In this document: positions 16,513 to 26,251 of the stretch, piece by piece
How the letters are laid out: every line of letters starts with the position of its first letter
Numbering within the stretch: the first letter of the stretch is position 1
Assembly: GCA_013530545.1 (NCBI GenBank)
Contig: SPVA01000029.1
Location: 1 to 50,502 of the forward strand
Source of the DNA: Acinetobacter lwoffii
GTDB taxonomy: Bacteria > Pseudomonadota > Gammaproteobacteria > Pseudomonadales > Moraxellaceae
Length of the DNA: 50,502 nt
Reading direction: 5' to 3'
The notes under the pieces: model-generated
Databases searched by the model: none
What the model was told of the DNA's origin: nothing
Seen by the model: the letters and a program-made list of their open reading frames with translations, nothing else
Translations under genes and position numbers: made by a program

Positions 16513-17265
16513 ATGAAGGCTCTTGTTGCTGTAAAACGTGTGGTTGATGCCAACGTTAAAGTTCGTGTTAAACCGGACAACAGTGGTGTTGACTTAACCA
16601 ACGTTAAAATGTCAATTAACCCATTCTGTGAAATCGCAGTGGAAGAAGCGGTTCGTTTAAAAGAAAAAGGAACTGTTTCAGAAATCATTGTTGTTTCTAT
16701 TGGTCCTAAAGAAGCCCAAGAACAAATCCGTTCTGCAATGGCGCTTGGTGCTGACCGCGGTATTCTGGTTGAAGCTGATGACAGCCAACTGGGTGCGCTG
16801 GAAATCGCTAAAATTCTGAAAGGCGTTGTTGACGCTGAACAACCACAATTGATCCTTCTGGGTAAGCAAGCAATTGATGATGACTCGAATCAGGTTGGTC
16901 AGATGCTTGGCGCTCTAATGGGTGCAGGTCAAGGTACATTCGCTTCTGAAGTAAAAGTAGATGGCGACAAAGTACAAGTAACACGTGAAGTAGACGGCGG
17001 TTTACAAACTGTTGAGCTGACACTTCCAGCAATCATTACCACTGACTTGCGTTTGAACGAGCCTCGTTATGCGGCACTTCCAAACATCATGAAAGCGCGT
17101 AAAAAACCGCTTGATACCAAGTCACCTGCAGATTTCGGTGTAAACCCTGCAACTAAACTGAAAACAGTGAAAGTTGAATCACCTGCAGAGCGTAAAGCTG
17201 GCGTACAAGTGAAGTCTGTAGACGAGCTTGTAGAAAAATTGAAAAACGAAGCGAAAGTGATCTAA
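16513..17265 (+). CDS. etfB: electron transfer flavoprotein subunit beta
   Basis: EtfB pairs with EtfA to take electrons from acyl-CoA dehydrogenases and pass them to ETF-ubiquinone oxidoreductase; it carries AMP. The 250-residue protein has the family N-terminus ([20 protein letters not shown]), the ETF beta signature region around [20 protein letters not shown], and [19 protein letters not shown]. It is followed 18 bases later by etfA with its own AAGGA site, forming a two-gene operon. Codon use is strongly biased toward major codons (many GTT, GCT and CGT), as expected for a highly expressed gene. Confidence 0.96.
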   Translation: MKALVAVKRVVDANVKVRVKPDNSGVDLTNVKMSINPFCEIAVEEAVRLKEKGTVSEIIVVSIGPKEAQEQIRSAMALGADRGILVEADDSQLGALEIAKILKGVVDAEQPQLILLGKQAIDDDSNQVGQMLGALMGAGQGTFASEVKVDGDKVQVTREVDGGLQTVELTLPAIITTDLRLNEPRYAALPNIMKARKKPLDTKSPADFGVNPATKLKTVKVESPAERKAGVQVKSVDELVEKLKNEAKVI

Positions 17266-17283
17266 TACAGAAGGATAAAAATC

Positions 17284-18216
17284 ATGAGTATTTTAGTTAT
17301 CGCTGAGCACGACAACAAAGCATTAAACGCTGCTACTTTAAACGTTGTTGCTGCGGCGCAAAAAATCGGTGGTGATATCACTGTATTGGTTGCTGGTTCT
17401 GGCGCTCAGGCAGTTGCTGACCAGGCGGCTAAAGTTGCGGGTGTAAGCAAAGTATTACTTGCTGATGACGCTGCTTATGCAAACCAATTGGCTGAAAACG
17501 TGGCTAAACTTGTTGCTGAATTAGGTAAAGGCTATACACATATCCTTGCTGCTTCTACGACGACTGGTAAAAACATTTTGCCACGTGCAGCTGCACTTCT
17601 TGATGTAAGCATGATCACTGACATCATCGCGGTAGATGGTCCTAAGACTTTCAAACGTCCGATCTATGCAGGTAACGCAATTGCGACTGTAGAATCAGGC
17701 GAAAACATCGTATTGGCGACTGTTCGTGGTACGGCATTTGATGCTGTAGCTGCTGAGGGCGGTTCTGCTGCTGTTGAAGCTGCTGCGTCTACGGGTGATG
17801 CGGGTATTTCTAAGTTTATCAACGAAGAAATCGTAAAATCTGAACGTCCTGAACTGACAGCTGCGCGTATTGTAGTTTCTGGTGGTCGTGGTGTAGGTTC
17901 TGGTGAGAACTATCACAAAATCCTTGATCCGTTAGCTGACAAGCTTGGTGCTGCTCAAGGTGCATCACGTGCTGCGGTAGATGCTGGCTTCGTACCAAAC
18001 GATATGCAAGTCGGTCAAACGGGTAAAATCGTTGCACCTGACCTGTACATCGCTGTAGGTATCTCTGGTGCGATTCAGCATTTGGCGGGTATGAAAGAAT
18101 CTAAAGTGATCGTTGCGATCAACAAAGATGAAGAAGCGCCAATTAACGCAGTTGCTGACTACTGGTTAGTCGGTGACCTGAACAGTGTTATTCCTGAATT
18201 GGTTTCTAAAATCTAA
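17284..18216 (+). CDS. etfA: electron transfer flavoprotein subunit alpha
   Basis: EtfA binds FAD and forms the soluble ETF heterodimer with EtfB. The 310-residue protein has an N-terminal nucleotide-binding-like domain and a C-terminal FAD domain with VVSGGRGVGSGENY, the ETF alpha signature around LYIAVGISGAIQHLAGM, and NKDEEAPI. The length is normal. It is the second gene of the etfBA operon and ends before a terminator. Codon bias is high, as in etfB. Confidence 0.96.
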   Translation: MSILVIAEHDNKALNAATLNVVAAAQKIGGDITVLVAGSGAQAVADQAAKVAGVSKVLLADDAAYANQLAENVAKLVAELGKGYTHILAASTTTGKNILPRAAALLDVSMITDIIAVDGPKTFKRPIYAGNAIATVESGENIVLATVRGTAFDAVAAEGGSAAVEAAASTGDAGISKFINEEIVKSERPELTAARIVVSGGRGVGSGENYHKILDPLADKLGAAQGASRAAVDAGFVPNDMQVGQTGKIVAPDLYIAVGISGAIQHLAGMKESKVIVAINKDEEAPINAVADYWLVGDLNSVIPELVSKI

Positions 18217-18234
18217 TTCCTGAATCGGGTTCAA

Positions 18235-18297
18235 AAAACGCTCTTGTGCAGGCAGTGAAAGCAATGCTTTTCTGTTTTGTCCAAGGGCGTTTTTTTA
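18235..18297 (+). terminator. intrinsic terminator after etfA
   Basis: Outer stem AACGCTCTTG (18237-18246) with CAAGGGCGTT (18282-18291), one G-U pair, enclosing a smaller AAGCA-containing hairpin, then a T run. Confidence 0.6.
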
Positions 18298-18395
18298 TGC
18301 AAAAATTTTAAAAATACTCGGCAGTCGAAACTAGAGTATTTCATTTGCGTGAAAAGTGATAAAATTCCGGTTTGGTTTTTCTCCTGTTTTTAATC

Positions 18396-19057
18396 ATGTC
18401 CTTTTCCAAAGCCGCCCATATCCTGTTCATTAGTTTTCTGCTGATTGCGCTTTATCTGGGTATTTGCATTCATACTGCCCTGAATGCACCGCCTGTGCGG
18501 TGACTCAGTATTTATTTAGTGAATCAGGCGCTTTTGAAGTCATGAGTCCATGGTTATGGTACTTGCTGGCAGTGCTGTGTTTGCTTAATGTTGAAATCAA
18601 ACCTAATACCCGAGTGTTTACGGCTATAGCAGCGACATTGTTGGGATTACGGGAAATGGATTTCCATAAGCAGGTGTTTGAAATGAGTTTTATCAAAACT
18701 AATTTCTATCGCAGTGCTGAAATTCCGCTCATGGATAAGCTGCTCGGATTTATTTTATTGCTCGGCATTATTTTTGTCTTTCTGGTACTGGCGAAAAAGC
18801 TGGTTCAAACCATACGAAGCATGAAGAATTCTTTGAATATTGCACATTTTTTTATCTTTCTCACCATTGCCTGTGGCGGACTGAGCAAAGTGCTCGATCG
18901 CACGACCTCAACCCTGAAAGAAGAATTCGGCATCCAGTTGGTGCCACATACTCAAATCATGATTATGACCATTGAGGAAGGGGTAGAAATGTTATTGCCA
19001 GTTTTATTGATTGTGGCCGTGCTGAGCTATCGTAAAGTACTGAACCAGGCACAATAA
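18396..19057 (+). pseudogene. inner-membrane protein gene split by a one-base frameshift
   Basis: ATG 18396 opens a frame with a typical first membrane helix (HILFISFLLIALYLGICIHT) that stops at a TGA after 35 codons. An overlapping frame then carries on without an ATG at its beginning and reads PECTACAVTQYLFSESG, three or four more helices and a polar end, stopping at 19057. Adding one C to the CCC at 18478-18480 joins the two into a single protein of about 220 residues (IHTA then PECTAC). The fusion is my inference from frame and topology; the family has no name I know. Read without repair, only a poor TTG start at 18464 would serve the second part. It stands alone with a terminator downstream. 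Confidence 0.6.
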
Positions 19058-19079
19058 AAATATAGAAAAAACGATGAAG

Positions 19080-19110
19080 ATGCGCCAGTTGATTGGCGCA
19101 TTTTGTTTTT
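19080..19110 (+). terminator. intrinsic terminator after the frameshifted membrane gene
   Basis: Stem ATGCGCCA (19080-19087) with TGGCGCAT (19094-19101), a six-base loop, then TTTGTTTTTG. Confidence 0.75.
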
Positions 19111-19377
19111 GTACTCCTGTATTTCTCAAAATTTTGAGTATTGAAAAATCCTGTCTGGATGCACTGATTTTCTGTTTTGAAATAACAAGAAAATGATCAC
19201 TAAAATGAAGATAATTAACAAGGTTAAGCTGAATATTTCGACACAAAAATACAAGTGTTTATGCTATAATTTAGGGCTGTATTTTAGTTTTTAACTCAGT
19301 CGTTTGAGTTAATGATTTTGCTAGTTTTACGACATATAAATACAAGCCAAAATTGGCTTGTAGAATAAGGAGTATGC
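19111..19377 (+). promoter_or_regulatory. gyrA promoter and leader
   Basis: An extended -10, TGCTATAAT (19262-19270, with TATAAT at 19265-19270), is the best promoter signal; no good -35 sits at the right distance, as is common for extended -10 promoters. The leader is about 100 bases long and ends in a hairpin just before the Shine-Dalgarno. No ORF was found in this gap. Confidence 0.55.
19341..19362 (+). promoter_or_regulatory. hairpin immediately upstream of the gyrA ribosome binding site
   Basis: TACAAGCCAA (19341-19350) and TTGGCTTGTA (19353-19362) are perfect 10-bp arms separated by AA. The Shine-Dalgarno AAGGAG follows within a few bases, and ATG is at 19378. It lacks a T run, so it is not a terminator. 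Confidence 0.5.
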
Positions 19378-22359
19378 ATGAGCGTATCGGAAATTAGACC
19401 GATTGCCATTGAGGATGAACTTAAAAGCTCATATCTCGATTATGCGATGAGCGTGATTGTGTCACGTGCATTGCCCGATGTACGAGATGGTTTAAAACCT
19501 GTTCATCGTCGTGTGCTTTTCGCAATGCACGAATTAGGCAATGACTATAACAAAGCTTATAAAAAGTCTGCACGTGTAGTCGGTGACGTGATCGGTAAAT
19601 ATCACCCGCATGGTGATTCTGCCGTATACGAAACCATTGTACGTATGGCGCAAGATTTCAGCTTGCGTTACCAATTGGTTGATGGTCAAGGTAACTTCGG
19701 TTCGGTCGATGGCGATAGCGCAGCAGCCATGCGTTATACCGAAGTGCGTATGCGTAAACTGACCCACGAACTGTTAGCGGATCTTGAAAAAGATACCGTT
19801 GAGTGGGAAGACAACTACGATGGCTCTGAGCGTATTCCTCAGGTGATGCCAACCCGTGTACCGAACTTATTGATTAATGGTGTTACCGGTATTGCAGTCG
19901 GTATGGCGACCAATATGGCCCCGCATAACATGACTGAAGTGGTGAATGCGTGTCTGGCCTATGCCAATGATCCTCAGATCAGTATCGAAGGGTTGATGGA
20001 GCATATTTCTGGTCCGGATTTCCCGACAGGCGGTATCATTTACGGTAAATCAGGCATTGTCGATGCATACCGTACCGGTAAGGGCCGTTTGCATATTCGT
20101 GGTAAGTACCATTTCGAAGAAGATCCGAAAAATGGCCGTACCACGATTGTCTTCACTGAAATTCCATATCAGGTCAATAAAGCAAAAACCATTGAGCGTA
20201 TTGCTGAACTGGTCAAAGAGAAAAAACTGGAAGGCATTTCAGAGCTTCGTGACGAGTCTGACAAAGACGGTATGCGTATCGCGATTGACCTGAAGCGCGG
20301 TGAAAACGCCGAAGTGATCGTGAACAACCTGTTCCAGAACACACAACTTGAAAACTCTTTCAGCATCAATATGGTTTGCCTGGACAATGGCCAACCAAAA
20401 TTGATGAACCTGAAAGACATCATTGCGGCATTTATCCGTCACCGTCAGGAAGTGGTCACGCGTCGTACCATGTTCGAATTACGCAAAGCGCGTGAACGTG
20501 GGCATATCTTGGAAGGTTTAACCGTTGCCCTGGCGAATATTGATGCCATCATCGAAACTATCAAGAGTTCTGCGAATCCGGCTGAAGCGCGTGAGCGTTT
20601 GCAGGCAGGTGAGTGGGCAGGTGGCGGTGTTTTGGCCTTGCTGGAAAAAGCCGGTTCAGTTTCTGTGCGTCCGGATGAGATTGAAGGTGAAGACCCAAGT
20701 CGCCCATTTGGTTTGGATGGCGAGATTTATCGTTTGTCACCAACCCAGGTGAATGCAATTATGGAACTTCGCTTGCATCGTTTAACTGGTCTGGAACAAG
20801 ACAAGTTACATGCTGAATATAGTGAAATCCTGTCACAAATTGCTGAACTGACTGCAATTTTGAATGACTTTAATCTGTTGATGAACGTGATTCGTGAAGA
20901 GCTGGCATTAATTCTTCAGCAGTATGGCGATGCACGTAAAACGTCGATTGTCGAGTCACGTATCGATTTCTCTCGTGAAGATCTGATTCCTGAAGAGCAA
21001 ATGGTGCTGACGGTATCGAAATCAGGTTATGCGAAAACACAACCATTGTCTGACTATGCTGCGCAGCGTCGTGGTGGCCGTGGTAAATCTGCGACCAGCA
21101 TGAAAGAAGATGATTACATTCAACATCTGATTGTGACGTCAAGTCATGCGACGGTACTTTGCTTTACCAACGTTGGTAAGGTCTATCGTCTGAAAGTCTA
21201 TGAAGTGCCGCAAGCATCACGTGGTGCCAAAGGTCGCCCAATGGTGAACTTGCTGCCACTGGATGAAAACGAGACTATTACCGCGATCTTGCCGGTGATC
21301 GATGCGCCGAAGAAATTCAAGGAACGTCTGGCTGACTTCAAGGCATTTGTCAAAGCTAATGCAGCGCAGTTGCAAAACAATGAAGTAATCAATGCTCATT
21401 TTGCCGAGCTTGAAGCAGCGCTGACAGAATCTGAAGACGGTGCGGATGATATTTCTGATGCATTGCGTATCCAATTGAAACAGTTGGGCTTGGAGCTTTC
21501 TGCAACAGATCTTGATGATGACATCATCAATGACTTTGCTCAGCAGGCTGAAGCGGTACGTAAAAACTTCTATGTGTTTATGGCGACTGAATACGGTACG
21601 ATTAAACGTGTAGAGCTTGAACAGTTCTCGAATGTTCGTTCAAACGGTTTACGTGCGATTGAGCTGAATGGCGATGACACCCTGATTGGTGTAGCGATTA
21701 CCGACGGCGAACAGCAAATCATGTTGTTCTCGAACGAAGGTAAAGCCATTCGCTTTGCTGAGACTGATGTGCGTTCAATGGGCCGTTCTGCCAAAGGTGT
21801 ACGTGGTATGCGCGTGACCATTGGTGCAGCTGCACAGCTAGAAGAAAATGATGAAACTGAGATCGAGTCTGATGACGAAGATGGTTCAGATTCAGCATTG
21901 ATTAGCCGAATCGTATCACTGGTTGTTGTACCTGAAACTGGCGAAGTACTGTGTGCATCTGAAAATGGTTATGGTAAACGTACGCCTGTAGATGACTTCC
22001 CGACCAAGAAACGTGGCGGTAAGGGCGTGATTGCGATCAAGACCTCTGAACGTAACGGTCAATTGGTGGGCGCTGTTGCCATCGATGCTTCTAAAGAACT
22101 TATGCTAATCTCTGATGGCGGTACGCTGGTTCGTACCCGTGCATCTGAAGTGGCGCAAACCGGTCGTAACGCACAGGGTGTTCGTCTGATCCGCCTAGGT
22201 AATGAGGAATTGCTGGTTGGTGTCGTTTCAATCGAAGCGGTTGAAGAAGATGAGTTTGTTGAAGCGATTGAAGGTGCAGAATCTTTAGTAGCAGAAACAG
22301 ATGTAGCAGCTGAAACTGAGCAAGTTGCAAAAGATGGTGAAAATTCAGTAGAAGAATAA
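19378..22359 (+). CDS. gyrA: DNA gyrase subunit A
   Basis: GyrA cuts and rejoins DNA in the A2B2 gyrase that introduces negative supercoils. The 993-residue protein has the breakage-reunion domain with catalytic Tyr120 (AAAMRYTE), the quinolone region [10 protein letters not shown] with Ser81 and Glu85 (sensitive-type residues), and a C-terminal beta-pinwheel with GyrA-box QRRGGRG near residue 565. It is about 118 residues longer than E. coli GyrA (875). Much of the excess is a roughly 88-residue helical, acidic block at about 641-729 inside the pinwheel; an acidic C-terminal tail adds more. A Gln/Glu/Asp-rich loop occurs near 820-840. It is transcribed alone with its own leader and terminator. 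Confidence 0.97.
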   Translation: MSVSEIRPIAIEDELKSSYLDYAMSVIVSRALPDVRDGLKPVHRRVLFAMHELGNDYNKAYKKSARVVGDVIGKYHPHGDSAVYETIVRMAQDFSLRYQLVDGQGNFGSVDGDSAAAMRYTEVRMRKLTHELLADLEKDTVEWEDNYDGSERIPQVMPTRVPNLLINGVTGIAVGMATNMAPHNMTEVVNACLAYANDPQISIEGLMEHISGPDFPTGGIIYGKSGIVDAYRTGKGRLHIRGKYHFEEDPKNGRTTIVFTEIPYQVNKAKTIERIAELVKEKKLEGISELRDESDKDGMRIAIDLKRGENAEVIVNNLFQNTQLENSFSINMVCLDNGQPKLMNLKDIIAAFIRHRQEVVTRRTMFELRKARERGHILEGLTVALANIDAIIETIKSSANPAEARERLQAGEWAGGGVLALLEKAGSVSVRPDEIEGEDPSRPFGLDGEIYRLSPTQVNAIMELRLHRLTGLEQDKLHAEYSEILSQIAELTAILNDFNLLMNVIREELALILQQYGDARKTSIVESRIDFSREDLIPEEQMVLTVSKSGYAKTQPLSDYAAQRRGGRGKSATSMKEDDYIQHLIVTSSHATVLCFTNVGKVYRLKVYEVPQASRGAKGRPMVNLLPLDENETITAILPVIDAPKKFKERLADFKAFVKANAAQLQNNEVINAHFAELEAALTESEDGADDISDALRIQLKQLGLELSATDLDDDIINDFAQQAEAVRKNFYVFMATEYGTIKRVELEQFSNVRSNGLRAIELNGDDTLIGVAITDGEQQIMLFSNEGKAIRFAETDVRSMGRSAKGVRGMRVTIGAAAQLEENDETEIESDDEDGSDSALISRIVSLVVVPETGEVLCASENGYGKRTPVDDFPTKKRGGKGVIAIKTSERNGQLVGAVAIDASKELMLISDGGTLVRTRASEVAQTGRNAQGVRLIRLGNEELLVGVVSIEAVEEDEFVEAIEGAESLVAETDVAAETEQVAKDGENSVEE

Positions 22360-22373
22360 GTTTTTTACTGATA

Positions 22374-22400
22374 AAAAGGGCGCTTCGGCGTCCTTTTTTA
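22374..22400 (+). terminator. intrinsic terminator after gyrA
   Basis: Stem AAAAGGGCGC (22374-22383) with GCGTCCTTTT (22388-22397), loop TTCG, one G-U pair, then T. Confidence 0.85.
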
Positions 22401-22428
22401 TAAACCTTGACTGCTATAAGGGTAAGCG

Positions 22429-22854
22429 ATGAAAACCAAATTAATGTTGTTGGCAGCAGCGGTTGCATTGACTGGCTGTAATTCAATGGACAATATTCCG
22501 AATCCGAGTCCTGAACAGGAAAAGGCGGCACAGCTAGCCTATGAGGATTTGCGTGACGGGAAATATGAGGAATTTCTGGATCAGTTAGAACCGCAGTTGC
22601 AAACCCAGTTTAAGGATAATGAAAAGCTGATGAAACGCTTTTCACGTTCAATTCCTCAAGGTGAATACAAGTCTAAGACTTTAATGACCAAAGAGATTGA
22701 AGAAGCAACTAATCAGCCTGGGCAATATAAGGTCAGCTATGAAATTGCCTATCCGGAGAATCTGGTTCAGTATGATGTGAGTTTTGACAAGCCGAATGGC
22801 AGCAACAAGATTCGTAATTTCAATATTCAGGTCTTTGGCGAGTCAAATAAATAA
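22429..22854 (+). CDS. small lipoprotein, hypothetical
   Basis: A 141-residue protein with a clear lipoprotein signal (MKTKLMLLAAAVALTGC, lipobox LTGC), followed by a mixed alpha/beta domain of about 110 residues rich in Lys and Glu. The body resembles small secreted NTF2-like or DUF4878/DUF3887-type folds, but I cannot assign one. It is probably anchored in the outer or inner membrane facing the periplasm. It follows gyrA after a terminator and is convergent with the permease gene of the export operon; a GAGCATT/AATGCTC hairpin (22864-22882) lies between them. Confidence 0.7.
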   Translation: MKTKLMLLAAAVALTGCNSMDNIPNPSPEQEKAAQLAYEDLRDGKYEEFLDQLEPQLQTQFKDNEKLMKRFSRSIPQGEYKSKTLMTKEIEEATNQPGQYKVSYEIAYPENLVQYDVSFDKPNGSNKIRNFNIQVFGESNK

Positions 22855-22881
22855 GTGGAATAGGAGCATTACTATAATGCT

Positions 22882-23982
22882 CTATCTGCTTTGATGACTA
22901 GAAATTAAACGTCGATAAGCCAGGAAAAAGCACAAGCTGCCGATCATTCCAAGATAAAGCAATTTAGGCAAGACCAGTGTTGTAGGCACACCCATCTGAT
23001 TGAGTTGAATAAACGTCTGCACAATTTGGGTAGAGGGCAGGATTTCGCCAACGACTTGCATCCAGGTGGGCATGGCAGCATGCGGCCAGGCCGCACCAGA
23101 TAAAAAGAACAGTGGAATGGAAGTAAACACAATTACATGACCCGCACGCTCTGGCAGATCCAGAAAACTGGCAAATAGGCAGGTCATGCCAATTATTGTG
23201 TAGATAAAAACCGCAACAGCCAGTAGCATCCCGAACAGGTTGCCACCGCGCGGATAATCAAACAGCCAGAAGCTGAAACCGAATAAATAGAAACATCCCA
23301 GACAGCCGATGGTGAAGACGGCTAAGCACATCCCAGTCAATGCATTTACGTTTAATTCTATTTTTCTTTCCCGATATACCAAAATCAGCATACTCAAACC
23401 TAAAAGAATGGTTTGGTGGATAATTAAGGGTGCAACCGCAGGAAAGACATAACTGCCATAGCCGGACAGCGGATTAAATAAAGGAATTTGATGCACAGAA
23501 AGAGCAGGTGAAAAATCCGAGACCTCGCCAAAGCGTTCAGTATAGTCTGCCAACGTTTGCTCAACCGATGTGGCTAAGCCCAGACCAATTTGTTTGGTCA
23601 CTAAAAAGTTGGCTGTGCTTAAATACAGGCCAATGCCACCTGTTTCACCATGCCTTAAGCTTTGCGATAAATTGTCCGGTAGCAGTAAAATGCCATCAGC
23701 TTTTTGTGACTCCACCCCTTGTTTGGCTTCGGCAAAATTTCCGGTAATCGCCTGAATTTCGACATTGGGGCTTTGTGCCACCTGACCAATAATGCGGGTA
23801 CTTAAGCTACTTTGTTCTTCATCGACAATAATAATCGGTAAGGCTTCAGCCTGCTGTGCCTGATAAGCGGTTGGATAAAAAAAGCTGTAAAACAAGACGG
23901 ATAGAATCAGCGTGGTAAAGATCGTGCCGTGACTGACGATATCTTTAAAGCTTTGTAGATAGTAAAACCAAAGGGATTTCAT
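22882..23982 (-). CDS. ABC-2 type permease (second permease of the export operon)
   Basis: A 366-residue membrane protein of the ABC-2 permease family (YhhJ/YbhR-like). It has helix 1 at about 20-38, a large periplasmic domain to about residue 180 with PIIIVDEEQSSLSTRI, typical of this group, and five more helices to the C-terminus (AGHVIVFTSIPLFFLSGAAWP is also characteristic). Such permeases normally form heterodimers driven by an ATP-binding protein. It overlaps the upstream permease by four bases (ATGA) and is the last gene of the TolC-HlyD-permease-permease operon. No ATP-binding domain is present in this protein. Confidence 0.85.
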   Translation of the reverse strand: MKSLWFYYLQSFKDIVSHGTIFTTLILSVLFYSFFYPTAYQAQQAEALPIIIVDEEQSSLSTRIIGQVAQSPNVEIQAITGNFAEAKQGVESQKADGILLLPDNLSQSLRHGETGGIGLYLSTANFLVTKQIGLGLATSVEQTLADYTERFGEVSDFSPALSVHQIPLFNPLSGYGSYVFPAVAPLIIHQTILLGLSMLILVYRERKIELNVNALTGMCLAVFTIGCLGCFYLFGFSFWLFDYPRGGNLFGMLLAVAVFIYTIIGMTCLFASFLDLPERAGHVIVFTSIPLFFLSGAAWPHAAMPTWMQVVGEILPSTQIVQTFIQLNQMGVPTTLVLPKLLYLGMIGSLCFFLAYRRLISSHQSR

Positions 23983-25109
23983 GGTGTTGCTCCTTTGGCG
24001 ATTTTTTTAAGAAACAGATAAGCCAGCAGAGCGTAGACTAGGGCATAGATCAGCAGCATTAATCCAGCTGGCAGTGAAATATGCAATGGACTACCAATCA
24101 CCCATTGTTCAGTTTGTAATTTGGCATAGGGCGTGAACGGAATAATATTGGACCAAAACTGGGTGAATAGGGGCGCATTATTTAAAGGTAAAGTCACACC
24201 GGCAAAACTTAAAGATGAACCACCATAGACCGCAATGATGCCAAAAGATTTACTTAAATCTTTGGTTGCCAGAACCACTGCACTGCTTAAAAATGCATAA
24301 GCGCTATACAGCAGAAATTGCGCCAATAGAATCAGGCTGAGTGAGCCGGCAACAAACCAGCCGCGAATTTCAATCAGCCAGAACATCCAGATCCAGGTCC
24401 ATAGACTAAAAATAGCCACATAGACCAGGTTCTTAGACAGTAATGCCATCCAGATGGATGAGTTGCTAATCCAGCTTGTTAAGGTCTGCCGCTTCAGTTC
24501 CTGACCGACGGAAAATGCCACACAACAACACAGTAGTAAATGCAGAATTGCCGGAATGACATAGGGTTCCAGATAGAATTCATAATTCAGCTGCGGATTA
24601 TACAGTGGCGATATTTTGATATGCGGTGACGGTGCTTCGAGAGAGGGCAGCCGGTTCCCCAGATATTGCTGTCCGCTAAATTCAGCCAGTGCTTGCAGGG
24701 TACTAACCAGCATGGCAGACGAAATGGTATTTCCGATACTGAAATAACTCTGGTTAAAGGCAATACTGATGTCAGCATCCTGAGCACGAACCAGACGTTG
24801 CTCGGCGCCGCTTGGAATATGGATATAACCCCAAATTTTATTTTGATTTAACAGGCGCTCAATTTCAGCTGTTTGTTCCGACACCGTAACAATTTTCAGA
24901 GTATGATTCAGTGCCACATGCTGATAAATGCTTTGACTCAGCGCACTCTGGTCTTGATCAATAATCGCAATCGGTAAATGATCCGGTTTCCCTTGAGCAA
25001 ACATGCTGCTGAATAAAATAATCACCAGTGCAGGTGCCAGCGTGACCAGACACAGATCCCATTTTTCGCGGAGCAGATAGCGCAGTTCGCGCCATATACC
25101 CGTCCACAT
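23979..25109 (-). CDS. ABC-2 type permease (first permease of the export operon)
   Basis: A 376-residue ABC-2 permease with the same layout as its neighbour: helix 1 at about 20-36, a large periplasmic loop with LPIAIIDQDQSALSQSI, and five helices between about 185 and 370. The pair is diverged but clearly paralogous and probably forms the heterodimeric channel. Its ATG overlaps the HlyD stop by one base (TAATG) and its end overlaps the next permease by four, so translation of the operon is tightly coupled. No Walker A or signature motif is seen. Confidence 0.85.
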   Translation of the reverse strand: MWTGIWRELRYLLREKWDLCLVTLAPALVIILFSSMFAQGKPDHLPIAIIDQDQSALSQSIYQHVALNHTLKIVTVSEQTAEIERLLNQNKIWGYIHIPSGAEQRLVRAQDADISIAFNQSYFSIGNTISSAMLVSTLQALAEFSGQQYLGNRLPSLEAPSPHIKISPLYNPQLNYEFYLEPYVIPAILHLLLCCCVAFSVGQELKRQTLTSWISNSSIWMALLSKNLVYVAIFSLWTWIWMFWLIEIRGWFVAGSLSLILLAQFLLYSAYAFLSSAVVLATKDLSKSFGIIAVYGGSSLSFAGVTLPLNNAPLFTQFWSNIIPFTPYAKLQTEQWVIGSPLHISLPAGLMLLIYALVYALLAYLFLKKIAKGATP

Positions 25110-26251
25110 TATCGGGTCTCTTTCAGTTTAAATAATACGCTCATCCCGACTTTCAGTTCAGGAATCGCTGGTGCGGGCACAAGATGCAGCTTAAAACTGC
25201 GCACATCATAACCGCCGGTTTGGCGTGTGGTCTTAATGGTGGCAAATTCACCTTCAGCACTGATCTGCTTGATTTTAAAAGTGGCGGTTTTATCTAGGGC
25301 GGGAATATAACCTTCAATACTGCTCATTTTCTGAAACGGGGCATATTGGTCTTCACGAATATTCAGGCTCACCCACATTTGATCTTCAATCAGGCTGACC
25401 ACAGGGACTGCGGTGGCTACCAGCTCCGAGACTTTGCCATAGGTTTTAGACACCGTTCCGTTTACAGGTGCTACTAATTGGGTTTCTGCCTCTAATGCAT
25501 TGGCTTCATCCAGCGCAGCCTGGGCAATATCTACCTGTGCATCGGCAGAACTCTTTTGCTGCGAGGTGCTGCCACGTTTGGCACGTGCGTATTGCTGATA
25601 CGCCGCTTCAGTCATTTGCGCCGCTGATTGACTGGCTGCAAATAATTCATCACGGCGCTGGCGTGAGATCACACCTTCCTTAAATAAATTTGCACCACGC
25701 TCATAAGAAACTTTGGCTAAATTTTGCTGTGCTTTCAGCGATTGCCAGTTGGCATACAGACTGGCGATATTTTCTTCCTGCGAGCCACGTTCAGCAGTCG
25801 ATTGTAAGGCTAGCGCAGATTGTAAAGCCGCTACGGCTTGCTGTTTTTTGGCCTGAATTTCCGGGCTGTTTAAGCGCACCAGCACATCGCCTTTTTTGAC
25901 CCGCTGACCTTCTTCTACATAGATTTCTTCAATACGGCTTGGCACTTTGGTCGCCACCTGAACCGTTTCAGCTTCTACACGACCCTGCAATTCCAGCGGA
26001 GCCGGTTGGTAGCTTTTCCATAATCCAAATGCGATGACTGCCAGCAGAACTGGAATTAGGGCGAGCAATAAATATTTTTTCTTTTTAGCGATTTCAGGAG
26101 CTTGTTGTTGCTCGGTCGAAGTCGTCGCGTTGTTTTCTATTTCAGTTTTTGTTTCTACCTGTTGCGCAGGCGATTTTTCTGTATCGCTGGATGAAGCCGC
26201 TTCATTCACAGGATCATTGGGCTTTTGATCTTCGTTCATGTTCGGCTCCAT
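25109..26251 (-). CDS. HlyD-family membrane fusion protein
   Basis: A 380-residue periplasmic adaptor. It has an acidic, Gln/Thr-rich cytoplasmic N-terminus of about 55 residues, one membrane helix at about 58-78 (KKKYLLLALIPVLLAVIAFG), a biotinyl-lipoyl half-motif (VATKVPSRIEEIYVEEGQRV), a long alpha-hairpin coiled coil (about 125-255, LQSALALQSTAERGSQEEN and on), the second lipoyl half (LVAPVNGTVSKTYGKVSELV) and a beta-barrel. It should link the inner-membrane permeases to the TolC-like channel. It starts on a TAATG overlap with the TolC gene and ends on another with the first permease. Confidence 0.9.
   Translation of the reverse strand: MEPNMNEDQKPNDPVNEAASSSDTEKSPAQQVETKTEIENNATTSTEQQQAPEIAKKKKYLLLALIPVLLAVIAFGLWKSYQPAPLELQGRVEAETVQVATKVPSRIEEIYVEEGQRVKKGDVLVRLNSPEIQAKKQQAVAALQSALALQSTAERGSQEENIASLYANWQSLKAQQNLAKVSYERGANLFKEGVISRQRRDELFAASQSAAQMTEAAYQQYARAKRGSTSQQKSSADAQVDIAQAALDEANALEAETQLVAPVNGTVSKTYGKVSELVATAVPVVSLIEDQMWVSLNIREDQYAPFQKMSSIEGYIPALDKTATFKIKQISAEGEFATIKTTRQTGGYDVRSFKLHLVPAPAIPELKVGMSVLFKLKETR

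Noticed and set aside
19618..19632. Possible quinolone-resistance change in GyrA
   Set aside because: The region reads [10 protein letters not shown] with Ser81 and Glu85, the sensitive form.
22100..22531. A 143-codon minus-strand open frame across the end of gyrA
   Set aside because: It is opposite the clear GyrA C-terminus and the lipoprotein signal, and its Leu/Gln-rich translation looks like a shadow of Glu/Ala-rich codons.
22864..22882. Hairpin GAGCATT/AATGCTC as a terminator
   Set aside because: No T run follows on either strand and it touches the permease stop codon, so it is mentioned but not called.
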